The position numbers and the translations under genes were made by a program. The notes under the pieces are model-generated. The model worked only from the letters and a program-made list of their open reading frames with translations. It was not told where the DNA came from and ran no database searches. Below, in pieces: positions 25,848 through 34,684 of a stretch of 64,000 bases of DNA. Each line of letters starts with the position of its first letter. Position 1 is the stretch's first letter. The stretch is from Lachnospiraceae bacterium (lineage in GTDB: Bacteria > Bacillota > Clostridia > Lachnospirales > Lachnospiraceae): assembly GCA_015058015.1 (NCBI GenBank), contig SVDM01000008.1, positions 1 to 64,000 on the forward strand, in the 5' to 3' direction.

Positions 25848-26705
25848 GTGTCTGGAGAAAAGAGACTTACGGCCCTTTTAGGAAGTCCGGTAGCCCACAG
25901 CATTTCCCCTGCTATGCATAACATGGCATTCGAGGAATTGGGGATAGATTGCCACTACGAGGCAATTGATGTGGATATATCGGGACTCGAGGCCAAGGTG
26001 CGGGAACTGGTGGATAAGAATGTACTGGGATTTAACCTGACCATGCCCAATAAGCAGGCCATGGTACCCTTATGTGATGAGCTGTCGGATGCTGCCAGAA
26101 TAAGCGGTTCTGTTAATACGGTGCTTAATGATAAGGGCTATTTAAAGGGATATACAACGGATGGCAGAGGCTTTATGAAAGCATGTGAAGACGCGGATTT
26201 CCATCCCTTGGACGGCAAGATGGTTCTTCTGGGAGCCGGCGGGGCAGCAGCGTCTATCCTGGTTCAGGCGGCATTGGATGGCGTGCCGGAGATAAGCCTC
26301 TTTAACAGAAGGGGAGCATCTTGGGACAAGATATCCCTTATTGCAGAGAAATTAAGGGCAGAAACAAAGTGCCGCATTAATATGTTCACATACGAAGACC
26401 CGAAAGACCTTGAAAGAGAGATTTCCGATGCAGTGCTTCTTACCAATGCGTCATCTGTTGGGATGGCACCGGATACAGAGGCTTCTTTAATAAAGGATGA
26501 GAGGATACTATCCTGCGGAATAGATGTATACGATATAATCTACAACCCTTTGGAGACTAAGCTCATGAAGCAGGCAAAGGCTATGGGATGCAGGGCGGTT
26601 AACGGAAAACTTATGCTTTTATATCAGGGAGCAGCGGCATTTGGGATATGGACAGGCAAGGAAATGCCTGTGGAAAAGATTAAAAAGGCACTTTTCTATC
26701 GATAA
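25848..26705 (+). CDS. aroE: Shikimate dehydrogenase
   Basis: Reduces 3-dehydroshikimate to shikimate with NADPH, the step after AroD. The 285-residue protein has LLGSPVAHSISPAMHN (about residues 10-25) for substrate binding, the catalytic Lys in NLTMPNKQAM, the NADP motif LLGAGGAAASI near 128-138, and YDIIYNPLET and GAAAFGIWTG toward the end. The start is GTG 25848 behind AAAAGGAGAAAG. All expected active-site residues are present. Confidence 0.95.
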   Translation: MSGEKRLTALLGSPVAHSISPAMHNMAFEELGIDCHYEAIDVDISGLEAKVRELVDKNVLGFNLTMPNKQAMVPLCDELSDAARISGSVNTVLNDKGYLKGYTTDGRGFMKACEDADFHPLDGKMVLLGAGGAAASILVQAALDGVPEISLFNRRGASWDKISLIAEKLRAETKCRINMFTYEDPKDLEREISDAVLLTNASSVGMAPDTEASLIKDERILSCGIDVYDIIYNPLETKLMKQAKAMGCRAVNGKLMLLYQGAAAFGIWTGKEMPVEKIKKALFYR

Positions 26706-26733
26706 AAACATATTGTTAATTAATAAACTTTAA

Positions 26734-26762
26734 TTGCGTAACGTATTAACCTGGTGTAATAT
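26734..26762 (+). promoter_or_regulatory. Putative promoter of the hydrogenase pair
   Basis: TTGCGT (26734-26739) and TAATAT (26757-26762) are separated by 17 bases, ahead of the AGGAGG at 26783. AT-rich TTGTTAAT and GTTAAC words surround it, but no full redox-regulator (Rex) palindrome is present. Confidence 0.45.
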
Positions 26763-26794
26763 GTTAACTAATTAAGCGACTAGGAGGACTTAAT

Positions 26795-28645
26795 ATGAGC
26801 AGATTACAGATTTCGACTCCGGATAAGGTTCAACGCACAGTGGAGAACCTGTATAAAGATCTGGAACGTCATATCGTTGCCAGCCCTCCGGGACTGTGTC
26901 CCGTGGAATTGCAGCTGGCATTTCTAAAGGTATGTCATGCCCAGACCTGCGGTAAATGCGTACCCTGCAGAGTAGGTCTGTTACAGTTGCAGAAGCTCTT
27001 AAGTGACGTGCTGGAAGGAAGAGCGACTCTTGCAACTTTGACTCTTATAGAGAAGACGGCAAAGAACATCTATGACAGTGCCGATTGTGCCATCGGTGCG
27101 GAAGCTGCCAGGATGCTCCTTACAGGATTTGAAGGCTTCAGGGACGACTACGTTCACCATGTGGAAGAGGGATTCTGCTCCGTTCATGCAGACCATTCCA
27201 TTCCCTGCGTGGGACTTTGTCCTGCCCATGTTGATATTCCGGGCTATGTAGCCCTTGTGGGTGAAGGCCGCTTTGCAGATGCCATAAGACTTATAAGGAA
27301 GGACAATCCTTTCCCCACGGCGTGTGCTCTTATTTGCGAGCATCCCTGTGAGGCAAGATGCAGACGTAATATGATAGATACCTCTGTCAATATCAGAGGT
27401 TTGAAGAAAGTTGCGGTGGACAATGTATCCGCAGATAAGGTTCCTGCTGAAAGCAAGGCAGAACCTACCGGCAAAAAGATTGCAGTTATAGGTGGTGGCC
27501 CCTCAGGTCTTTCCGCTGCTTATTTTCTGCAGCTTATGGGACATTCCGTTACTGTTTACGAAGAAAAGAAGAAATTAGGCGGAATGCTTCGTTATGGAAT
27601 CCCCAGTTATCGTTTCCCCAGGGAGAGACTCCAGGAGGATTTGGACGTAATCCTTTCAACGGGAGTAGAAGTTAAGCTGAATACAAGAATAGGCAACGGC
27701 CCCGGCGAGGTGGCATTTGCTGAGTTACAAAAAGAATACGATGCGGTGTATATCGCTATCGGTGCCCATACAGATAAGAAGATTGGAATCGAAGGCGAAG
27801 ACTCCAAGGGAGTTATATCTGCCGTTGAGATGTTAAAGAGTATCGGCGACGATGTTATGCCTGATTTTAAGGGCAAGAAGGTTATCGTAGTAGGTGGCGG
27901 AAATGTAGCCATGGACTGTGCAAGAAGCGCCATTCGTCTGGGAGCGGAGTCTGTGGGAATAGCATATCGTCGTCGTAAGGACGATATGACCGCACTTCCC
28001 GACGAGATAGACGGAGCTATAGCAGAAGGAGCCCAGCTCTACGAACTTAAGGCGCCCCATCATATAGAAGCAGACAAAGATGGAAATGTAGTAGCTTTCT
28101 GGGCTGAGCCCCAGATTATAGGCCCCATTGACGGCTGGGGAAGAGCCCGACCCATGAAGGCGGATGTGGATCTTCTTCGTATTCCCTGCGACATAATCGT
28201 AGTTGCCATTGGCCAGGGCATTGCCAGCAAGGCCTTTGAAGATGCGGGAATCGAGATTCACAGAGGAGCAATAGGCGCTATTGATTCCGGTGAAGTTAAA
28301 AACCACGAGGGTGTATTTGCAGGAGGAGACTGCGTAACAGGCCCCGCAACAGTAATTAAGGCCATAGCAGCCGGTAAGGTGGCAGCTGCCAATATAGACG
28401 AATACCTGGGATTCAACCATATAATCTCATGTGATGTGGAGATTCCGGCTCCGGACCTTTCAGACAAGGAACCCTGCGGAAGAGTTCAGCTGACGGAAGT
28501 AGAAGCCGCTAAGAGAAGGGATAATTTTAATCCCATTGAGAATACAATGACTACCCAGGAAGCATGTCAGGAGGCAGGACGATGCTTGCGCTGCGACTGC
28601 TACGGATTCAGCGCTGTGAAAGGAGGTCGTAATTTCAGATGGTAA
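26795..28645 (+). CDS. GltD-like NAD(P)H oxidoreductase partner of [FeFe] hydrogenase
   Basis: A 616-residue fusion. Residues 1-125 resemble the iron-sulfur C-terminal domain of NuoF/HydB (CGKCVPCRVG, Cys52, 55, 58, plus a later Cys). Residues about 130-600 resemble the GltD/NfnB flavoprotein: cysteine clusters CVGLCPAH and CEHPCEARCRR, FAD motif IGGGPSGLSAAY, second dinucleotide motif VVGGGNVAMDCARS, and GGDCVTGPATV. A further Cys motif lies at the end (CLRCDC). It overlaps the hydrogenase gene by seven bases. This pairing is what the glutamate-synthase-linked group A2 [FeFe] hydrogenases show. It probably passes electrons between NAD(P)H and the hydrogenase, perhaps with bifurcation. Confidence 0.88.
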   Translation: MSRLQISTPDKVQRTVENLYKDLERHIVASPPGLCPVELQLAFLKVCHAQTCGKCVPCRVGLLQLQKLLSDVLEGRATLATLTLIEKTAKNIYDSADCAIGAEAARMLLTGFEGFRDDYVHHVEEGFCSVHADHSIPCVGLCPAHVDIPGYVALVGEGRFADAIRLIRKDNPFPTACALICEHPCEARCRRNMIDTSVNIRGLKKVAVDNVSADKVPAESKAEPTGKKIAVIGGGPSGLSAAYFLQLMGHSVTVYEEKKKLGGMLRYGIPSYRFPRERLQEDLDVILSTGVEVKLNTRIGNGPGEVAFAELQKEYDAVYIAIGAHTDKKIGIEGEDSKGVISAVEMLKSIGDDVMPDFKGKKVIVVGGGNVAMDCARSAIRLGAESVGIAYRRRKDDMTALPDEIDGAIAEGAQLYELKAPHHIEADKDGNVVAFWAEPQIIGPIDGWGRARPMKADVDLLRIPCDIIVVAIGQGIASKAFEDAGIEIHRGAIGAIDSGEVKNHEGVFAGGDCVTGPATVIKAIAAGKVAAANIDEYLGFNHIISCDVEIPAPDLSDKEPCGRVQLTEVEAAKRRDNFNPIENTMTTQEACQEAGRCLRCDCYGFSAVKGGRNFRW

Positions 28646-30405
28646 ATTTAACAATAGATGGAATAAAGACTTCCGTTCCGGAAGGAACAAGCATTTTAGA
28701 AGCGGCTAAAATCGTAGATATTCATATACCGACTCTTTGCTATCTTAAGGGTGTCAATGAGATATCCGCCTGTAAGGTTTGCGTGGTAGAGATAGAGGGA
28801 AAAGAGAAGCTGGTAACTGCCTGCTCCACCAGGGTGGAAGAAGGACAGGTTATTATGACCAACTCCCCCAAAGCAAGATCCGCCAGAAGAACCAATGTGG
28901 AACTTATCCTATCCCAGCACGACTGCAAATGCGCTACATGTATAAGAAGCGGTAACTGCAGTCTGCAAAGCTTAGCGGGAAGACTGGGTATATATGAGAT
29001 TCCCTTTGAGACTGAAGTGGTGGATTTACCTTGGAACAGGTCCTTCCCTCTTATAAGGGATAATAAGAAATGTATCAAATGTATGCGCTGTGTTCAGATA
29101 TGCGAGAAGGTTCAAAGCCTCTCCATATGGGACATCCAGAATACAGGAGCCCATACAACTGTTAATACTACAGGCAACAAGCCAATAGAAAAGTCTGATT
29201 GCAGCCTTTGCGCCCAGTGCATCACCCACTGTCCTGTGGGGGCACTGCATGAGAGAAACGATTTGCCCGAAATTTACAAGGTACTGGCAGACCCGGAGAA
29301 GGTAACGGTAGTTCAGATTGCTCCGGCTGTTCGAAGTGCCTGGATGGAGGATATGAATATTCCCGAAGGGGCTGACAGAGAAGGCCTCTTTGTGGCAGCC
29401 ATGAAAAAGATTGGCTTTGATTACATCTTCGATACAGTATTTGCAGCGGATTTGACAATTATGGAAGAGGGCAATGAGCTTCTTAAACGACTTCCCGATA
29501 TTAAGGAAAAGAAGCTTCCCATGTTCACATCCTGTTGTCCGGGATGGGTTAGCTTCTTAAAGACTCAGTATCCCGGCCTTGTGTCACGACTTTCATCCGC
29601 CAAGAGCCCCCAGCAGATGCAGGGAGCTGTTATAAAGACATACTTTGCTGAAAAGATTGGCAAGGATCCAAAGGATATAGTAAGTATCTCCATCATGCCC
29701 TGTGTATCCAAGAAAAGAGAGATAACTTTGGAGGGTATGGGAAGAGACGGCTACAAAGATGTGGATTTCGTCCTTACCACAAGAGAGTTGGTAAGACTCA
29801 TAAAAGCAGAGCAGATAGACCCGGCAAGACTGACTCCCCTTCCCTTTGATAGCCCGGTGGGTTCCGGAACAGGAGCCGGTGTAATATTCGGCGTTACCGG
29901 CGGAGTTATGGAGGCAGCCCTTCGTACAGCCTATGCGGTTGTCATGGGAGAGGAAGCGCCCTTTGATGCCTTTACTGCAGTAAGAGCGGGAGAGGATGAT
30001 TACCCGGATGCATCAGCTAATTGCGGTATCGTGGGAGACCAGTTCTTCGGTAAACGTCAGGAAGCGGAGTTTGACCTAAAAGGAACCAAGGTAAGGACCT
30101 GTACCGTAAGCGGCCTTGGTACTGCAAGAGAGCTTATTGAAGACATCTTAGCCGGTCGCAAGGAATATGACTTTGTTGAGGTAATGGCCTGCCCCGGCGG
30201 TTGTGTAGGCGGCGGCGGACAGCCCATCCATGACGGAGAAGAAAGAGGTCTTGAACGAAGCAAAATATTATACAATATTGATAATAAGAGAAGCCTTCGC
30301 AGGTCCCATGAGAATCCTGAGATAAAGGCAATATACGAAGAGTTCTTAGGAACTCCCCTTTCCGAGAAGTCGGAAGAACTGCTTCATGTAAAGCACGAAA
30401 TATAA
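28639..30405 (+). CDS. hydA: [FeFe] hydrogenase, group A
   Basis: Catalyses reversible proton reduction to H2, disposing of fermentation electrons in the cytosol. The 588-residue protein has an N-terminal [2Fe-2S] domain (Cys34, 45, 48, 62), a His/Cys-ligated cluster region, and two [4Fe-4S] ferredoxin motifs (CIKCMRCVQIC and CSLCAQCITHC). The H-cluster domain has all three signatures: TSCCPGW (Cys299/300), MPCVSKKRE (Cys355), and MACPGGCVGGGGQP (Cys518, Cys522). All ligands are present, so it should be active. The ATG lies inside the end of the preceding gene behind AAAGGAGG. Confidence 0.97.
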   Translation: MVNLTIDGIKTSVPEGTSILEAAKIVDIHIPTLCYLKGVNEISACKVCVVEIEGKEKLVTACSTRVEEGQVIMTNSPKARSARRTNVELILSQHDCKCATCIRSGNCSLQSLAGRLGIYEIPFETEVVDLPWNRSFPLIRDNKKCIKCMRCVQICEKVQSLSIWDIQNTGAHTTVNTTGNKPIEKSDCSLCAQCITHCPVGALHERNDLPEIYKVLADPEKVTVVQIAPAVRSAWMEDMNIPEGADREGLFVAAMKKIGFDYIFDTVFAADLTIMEEGNELLKRLPDIKEKKLPMFTSCCPGWVSFLKTQYPGLVSRLSSAKSPQQMQGAVIKTYFAEKIGKDPKDIVSISIMPCVSKKREITLEGMGRDGYKDVDFVLTTRELVRLIKAEQIDPARLTPLPFDSPVGSGTGAGVIFGVTGGVMEAALRTAYAVVMGEEAPFDAFTAVRAGEDDYPDASANCGIVGDQFFGKRQEAEFDLKGTKVRTCTVSGLGTARELIEDILAGRKEYDFVEVMACPGGCVGGGGQPIHDGEERGLERSKILYNIDNKRSLRRSHENPEIKAIYEEFLGTPLSEKSEELLHVKHEI

Positions 30406-30411
30406 TGATTA

Positions 30412-30441
30412 CGGGGTCGGTTTTTACCGGCCCCGATTTTT
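30412..30441 (+). terminator. Terminator of the hydrogenase operon
   Basis: A 9-bp GC-rich stem with one G-U pair (30412-30420 with 30427-30435), followed by ATTTTTATT. Confidence 0.88.
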
Positions 30442-30491
30442 ATTGTTATTTCTATATCTCACGGAAAAAATCAAAAAAAATAAAAAAAGTG

Positions 30492-30528
30492 TTGACAACC
30501 GGAATTAATAATGTATAATTAAATTGTA
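30492..30528 (+). promoter_or_regulatory. Promoter with OhrR-type operator
   Basis: TTGACA (30492-30497) and TATAAT (30514-30519) are 16 bases apart. The -10 box is the left arm of TATAATTAAATTGTA (30514-30528), which differs at one base from the TACAATT-AAATTGTA operator known for Bacillus OhrR. A further ATTGTA/TACAAT pair spans 30523-30545. An OhrR-type regulator with Cys15 is encoded at 31451, three genes in. Peroxide-sensitive repression of this operon is a strong inference. Confidence 0.75.
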
Positions 30529-30569
30529 CTCAATCAAATTACAATAAATCTAAATTGGGAGGTTTACTT

Positions 30570-31109
30570 ATGAATATTTATGATTTCACGGTTAAGGCAC
30601 AAGATGGTTCTGATGTTTCACTTGCTGATTATAAAGACAAGGTATTACTTGTTGTAAATACTGCTACAGGCTGCGGATTCACTCCCCAGTATGACGAGCT
30701 CCAAGATCTCTATGATGAATTCAAAGATCAGGGATTTGAGATACTTGATTTCCCCTGTAACCAGTTTGGTGATCAGGCACCGGGAGATGATGAGGATATT
30801 CATTCCTTCTGTACAGGACGCTATGGCATCACTTTCCCGCAGTTTTCCAAGATTGATGTAAACGGAGAGAATGCCATCCCGTTATATAACTGGCTTACAG
30901 AGAATACAAAATTTGAAGGTTTCGGAAAGAACCCCATGGCATTGATGCTGTCGGGAGTTGTGAAAAAAACTGACAAAGATTACAAGAATAATGGTAAAAT
31001 AAAATGGAACTTCACCAAGTTCCTTATTAACCGCCAGGGTGAGATCGTTGAAAGGTTTGAGCCCACCAATATGAAGAACTTAAAAGAAAAGATTAAGGAG
31101 TGTTTGTAA
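30570..31109 (+). CDS. Glutathione peroxidase family thiol peroxidase
   Basis: Reduces hydroperoxides at a cysteine active site in the cytosol; bacterial members usually draw on thioredoxin rather than glutathione. The 179 residues show Cys35 in NTATGCGFTPQY (Cys where animals have selenocysteine), Gln in FPCNQFG, and Trp/Asn in KWNFTKFL, making the usual tetrad. ATG 30570 is chosen because GGGAGG precedes it by eight bases. The stop codon overlaps the ATG of the next gene. The upstream operator and downstream ohrR suggest induction by organic peroxides. Confidence 0.93.
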   Translation: MNIYDFTVKAQDGSDVSLADYKDKVLLVVNTATGCGFTPQYDELQDLYDEFKDQGFEILDFPCNQFGDQAPGDDEDIHSFCTGRYGITFPQFSKIDVNGENAIPLYNWLTENTKFEGFGKNPMALMLSGVVKKTDKDYKNNGKIKWNFTKFLINRQGEIVERFEPTNMKNLKEKIKECL

Positions 31110-31369
31110 TGAGATATCAATATAAAACAGAGAACGTTTGCTCTCAGGTTATTAACTTCGACATGGATGGTGATGTCGTTACTAATATAGAGTTTGAGGG
31201 AGGATGCAACGGTAATCTTAAGGCCATCTCAAAGCTGGTGGACGGATTCACCGTAGAGCAGATTGAAGAAAAACTCAAAGGCAATCTTTGCGGCAGACGC
31301 CCCACCTCATGTGCAGACCAGCTGGCAATCGCTGTTCGTATGGCATACGATAAGTCCAAGTCAGCGTAA
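31109..31369 (+). CDS. TSCPD-domain protein (TIGR03905-like)
   Basis: An 86-residue protein with the TSCPD domain: CNGNLKAISKLVDG in the middle and CGRRPTSCADQLAIAV at the end, including the name-giving Thr-Ser-Cys-(Ala)-Asp stretch. Such domains also occur at the C terminus of some ribonucleotide reductases and as stand-alone proteins; their role is unclear, possibly nucleotide or metal binding. The ATG overlaps the TAA of the peroxidase gene (TAATG), so the two are translationally coupled. Confidence 0.85.
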   Translation: MRYQYKTENVCSQVINFDMDGDVVTNIEFEGGCNGNLKAISKLVDGFTVEQIEEKLKGNLCGRRPTSCADQLAIAVRMAYDKSKSA

Positions 31370-31450
31370 AACTTTGGTTAATAAGATTCTTGGTGGGTAA
31401 GTGTAATCCGCAGGAAGATTTTTATTGCGGACAGAAAGGGAAGTATTATT

Positions 31451-31888
31451 ATGGATAAGAAGTACGAAGGCCTTAAACTCTCCAATCAGGTGTGTTTTCC
31501 TTTATACGCTGCTTCAAGGGCGGTAATCAAGAGATATACACCTTACCTGAAGGAACTTGACCTTACTTATACACAATATATCGCTATGATGGTTTTCTGG
31601 GAGGAGAAGAAGCTTACCGTTAAAGATTTAGGTAAGAAATTATTCCTTGATTCCGGAACCCTTACTCCGGTGTTGAAGAGTCTTGAGACCAAAGGTTATG
31701 TTACAAGGCAGCGTTCCAAAGAAGATGAACGTGTTCTTGAGGTAGAGATTACTCCCAAGGGAGAGGATCTCAAAGAAAAAGCAGTTAAGGTTCCTCAGAG
31801 TATGGCATCATGTATCGCCATGACTCCCGAGGAGGCAGGCACCTTGTACGGATTACTGTATAAGTTGCTTGATTCAATAGAAGAATAG
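31451..31888 (+). CDS. ohrR: OhrR-type MarR family peroxide sensor
   Basis: A 145-residue winged-helix repressor. Residues 12-19 read NQVCFPLY, putting the peroxide-sensing Cys at position 15, exactly as in Bacillus subtilis OhrR. LDSGTLTPVLKSLETKGYVTR is the DNA-recognition helix and turn, and RSKEDERVLEVEITPKG forms the wing. These match OhrR and not generic MarR proteins. Oxidation of Cys15 would release DNA. The near-perfect operator at 30514-30528 makes the peroxidase operon, including this gene, its likely target. It lies 81 bases after the TSCPD gene. Confidence 0.9.
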   Translation: MDKKYEGLKLSNQVCFPLYAASRAVIKRYTPYLKELDLTYTQYIAMMVFWEEKKLTVKDLGKKLFLDSGTLTPVLKSLETKGYVTRQRSKEDERVLEVEITPKGEDLKEKAVKVPQSMASCIAMTPEEAGTLYGLLYKLLDSIEE

Positions 31889-31906
31889 ACATCCTTTATA
31901 ACAAAT

Positions 31907-31929
31907 AGGCTCCCTTTTATAGGGAGCCT
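31907..31929. terminator. Bidirectional terminator
   Basis: A 9-bp stem AGGCTCCCT/AGGGAGCCT with loop TTTAT lies between convergent ohrR and rubrerythrin. A T-rich run follows on the plus strand. Confidence 0.82.
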
Positions 31930-31937
31930 GAATTCTT

Positions 31938-32477
31938 TTAGTAGTTAGTTGCACTGATTTCAAAGTAGCTTTGAGGATGTGCACATGCGGGGCATACATC
32001 GGGAGCTTTCTCTCCAACAACAATATGACCGCAGTTTCTGCATTCCCATACCTTAACTTCGCTTCTTGCGAATACTTCCTGTGCTTCAACGTTCTTAAGA
32101 AGGGCACGGTATCTTTCTTCGTGGTGCTTCTCAATTGCTGCAACAAGGCGGAATTTCTTGGCCAATTCCGGGAAACCTTCCTCATCGGCTGTTTTAGCAA
32201 AGCCTTCATACATGTCGGTCCATTCGAAGTTCTCTCCGTCAGCGGCAGCAGCCAGGTTCTCTGCTGTGTTACCGATGCCGTCCAATTCTTTAAACCACAT
32301 TTTTGCATGCTCTTTTTCGTTATCAGCTGTTTTAAGGAATAAATCAGCAATCTGCTCGAAGCCATCCTTCTTAGCTTTTGATGCGAAATAGGTGTATTTG
32401 TTACGTGCCTGAGATTCTCCTGCAAATGCTTCTAAGAGATTCTTCTCTGTCTGTGTTCCTGCATATTTGTTTGCCAT
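31938..32477 (-). CDS. rbr: Rubrerythrin
   Basis: Reduces hydrogen peroxide in the anaerobe cytosol, taking electrons from rubredoxin. The 179 residues comprise a ferritin-like four-helix domain with diiron ligands ([15 protein letters not shown] near 20-35, EKEHAKMWF near 50, EEGFPELA and [12 protein letters not shown] near 110-130). A C-terminal rubredoxin domain follows with CRNCGH and CPACAHP binding iron. ATG 32477 is preferred, with AAGGGAG eight bases upstream; the longer frame has none. It lies next to the OhrR operon, forming an oxidative defence cluster. Confidence 0.96.
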   Translation of the reverse strand: MANKYAGTQTEKNLLEAFAGESQARNKYTYFASKAKKDGFEQIADLFLKTADNEKEHAKMWFKELDGIGNTAENLAAAADGENFEWTDMYEGFAKTADEEGFPELAKKFRLVAAIEKHHEERYRALLKNVEAQEVFARSEVKVWECRNCGHIVVGEKAPDVCPACAHPQSYFEISATNY

Positions 32478-32510
32478 AGTACGATCTCCCTTCATTTTTC
32501 AATCTGCCGC

Positions 32511-32542
32511 ATACTCTATTAATGCGGATACATAGAGTATAA
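32511..32542 (-). promoter_or_regulatory. Inverted repeat over the rubrerythrin promoter
   Basis: ATACTCTAT (32511-32519) and ATAGAGTAT (32532-32540) are perfect 9-bp inverted arms with 12 bases between. The distal arm overlaps a minus-strand TATACT -10 box (32537-32542). It could be an operator or the first hairpin of the leader. It does not match the PerR or OhrR consensus. Confidence 0.5.
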
Positions 32543-32569
32543 CATATTTTGTAAAATAAAGAAGTGTTT

Positions 32570-34678
32570 TTAGTTCTTGGCATTCTTATCTTCAGGCAGG
32601 AGTGGTGTCATGCTCTTTGCACCGGAGAGAATAGTTGATCCGTTATGCAAAAGAGCGGACGCTGAGGGAGAAATAATCCCTGCAAAGCCCAGGAGAATAA
32701 GTAAAGAGTTAAAGCCCAGGATGAAACGATAATTACTGTGAATTCTGTCCATAAGGGCTGTGCTTATCCTTCTTAAAGTCACAAGAGAAGAAAGATCATC
32801 TGAAGATATGGTAATATCCGATATCTCTCTTGCTATGGCTGCCCCTCCTGACATGGCAATTCCCACATCTGCTTCGGAAAGGGCGGGTGTATCGTTGATT
32901 CCATCTCCTACCATAATAACCTTGTGTCCCGCAAGGCGTTTCTCTTTTATGTATGAAGCCTTATCCTCCGGGAGGACTTCCGCATGATACTCGGTAAGTT
33001 GAAGTTTTTTTGCAATCTCGGAAGCGGTATCTTTATTATCTCCGGTCATCATACAGATATTCTTAATACCTAACTCCCTAAGGTCTGATATTACTTTTGC
33101 TGCTTCATCACGCAGAGGATCTGTAATACAAAGAACAGCTTCCACTTTGCCGTCTATACCAAGGAATATCCTTGAATATTCTGAAGGGATGCTATGATAG
33201 ATCTCTTCACCGCCGGCAGGGAAGGAGCATTTTTCATCTTCCACCACAAAATGATAACTGCCAATAACGGTTTTTACGCCATCTACACTGCTGCTTACCC
33301 CGTGGGCCACCACATACTGAACCTTTGAATGCATCTCGTCGTGAACTAAGCCTTTCTCCTTGGCAGCATGGACGATGGCCGTTGCAACGGAATGAGGGTA
33401 GTGCTCCTCAAGGCAGGCTGCCAGTCTTAGCATTTCGTCAGGAGACTTGTTACCCAATACGAATATATCAGCCAATGTAGGCTTGGCATGAGTAAGAGTT
33501 CCTGTCTTATCAAAGACTATGGTATCTGCCTCCGCCATAGCTTCAAGGAACTTGCCTCCCTTAACAGAGATATTGTTAAGGCCGGATTCTTTAATGGCGG
33601 ATAGTACCGATAGAGGCATGGAGAGCTTCATGGCACAGGAATAGTCCACCATTAGAAATGCCAGAGATTTGGTCACATTACGGGTAAAGAAATAAGACAA
33701 GACCGAACCTGCAAGACTGTAAGGAACCAGCCTGTCAGCTAAGTGGTAGGCCTTAGCTTCCGTATTGGACTTAAGCTTTTCCGACTCTTCAATCATGCGA
33801 ACAATCTTATCATATTTGCCGGAACCCGAGACGGTTGTAACACGGATGATGCACTCGCCTTCATCCACCACGGTGCCGGCATATACATAACTATCCGTTT
33901 TCTTAAGAACAGGTACGGATTCGCCGGTCATGGAAGCCTGATTAACGGTGGCTTCCCCCTTTACCACAACCCCATCAAGGGGAATAATATCTGAAGTTCT
34001 GATAATAATCTCATCTCCCACAGATACCTTATTAATGTCTGTGGAGACTTCACCTTCATCTGTTAGAAGCCAAACTCTGTCAACATTCAAAGACAAGGAC
34101 GTAGCAAGGTCGTTAATGGATTTCTTCCTGGTCCATTCTTCTAAGAGTTCACCGGTCTTTAAAAGCTGCATGATTGAACCTGCAGTAGAGTAGTCCTTAC
34201 GGGCGATGGATACTCCGATTGCCACTGCATCCAGGACCGAAACACTTAGGCCTTCGTGCATAAGGGCTTTAATACCCTTCAGAAGGAAAGGAATCCCCTT
34301 AAAGATTATTCGCGCAATCTTAAGGGGAGCCGGAAGAAAAAGTTTACAAAGGAAATGTCGGGCGGTCATCATAACAAGACGGTCCTCGTACTGACGATTA
34401 AGGGCTCTTCCCGTTTCCTCCGGAACAAGAGCACATATTTCCTCATCGTCATAACTGAAAGAGGATAAAGCTTTTGTTAAAGCCTTCATCATGTCCTCTG
34501 CCGAACCGTTAAAAATAATGACGGCATCCTTAGTTCGATCGTAAATCTTAACGTCTCTTACATTGTCAATGTTTCGAATATAGTATTCAATAATATCGGC
34601 TTCTTTAAGGCTCATTCGGCATTGGGGAATGCGAATACGAAGGCGATGACTTGATTTATGTAATACTATATATTTCAT
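32570..34678 (-). CDS. P1B-type metal-transporting ATPase (FezB-like candidate)
   Basis: A 702-residue P-type ATPase. The N-terminal 80 residues have a metal-associated-domain fold but no CxxC. The actuator has TGES (251-254), phosphorylation is at Asp390 in DKTGTLT, and the nucleotide domain has HP-type and GDGINDTPAL motifs. In the ion-binding helix the usual CPC is replaced by Ser-Cys-Ala (347-349), setting it apart from copper, zinc and cobalt pumps. It follows a DUF6110-like gene and a DtxR-type regulator on the same strand. That arrangement resembles the fezXAB ferrosome loci of Clostridioides difficile, whose FezB is a P1B-6 ATPase. Iron as substrate is inferred. Confidence 0.88.
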   Translation of the reverse strand: MKYIVLHKSSHRLRIRIPQCRMSLKEADIIEYYIRNIDNVRDVKIYDRTKDAVIIFNGSAEDMMKALTKALSSFSYDDEEICALVPEETGRALNRQYEDRLVMMTARHFLCKLFLPAPLKIARIIFKGIPFLLKGIKALMHEGLSVSVLDAVAIGVSIARKDYSTAGSIMQLLKTGELLEEWTRKKSINDLATSLSLNVDRVWLLTDEGEVSTDINKVSVGDEIIIRTSDIIPLDGVVVKGEATVNQASMTGESVPVLKKTDSYVYAGTVVDEGECIIRVTTVSGSGKYDKIVRMIEESEKLKSNTEAKAYHLADRLVPYSLAGSVLSYFFTRNVTKSLAFLMVDYSCAMKLSMPLSVLSAIKESGLNNISVKGGKFLEAMAEADTIVFDKTGTLTHAKPTLADIFVLGNKSPDEMLRLAACLEEHYPHSVATAIVHAAKEKGLVHDEMHSKVQYVVAHGVSSSVDGVKTVIGSYHFVVEDEKCSFPAGGEEIYHSIPSEYSRIFLGIDGKVEAVLCITDPLRDEAAKVISDLRELGIKNICMMTGDNKDTASEIAKKLQLTEYHAEVLPEDKASYIKEKRLAGHKVIMVGDGINDTPALSEADVGIAMSGGAAIAREISDITISSDDLSSLVTLRRISTALMDRIHSNYRFILGFNSLLILLGFAGIISPSASALLHNGSTILSGAKSMTPLLPEDKNAKN

Positions 34679-34684
34679 TTTATT

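Noticed and set aside
26706-26790. Possible Rex redox operator before the hydrogenase pair
   Set aside because: Only a half-site TTGTTAA and an unpaired GTTAAC are present; the two-arm palindrome is missing.
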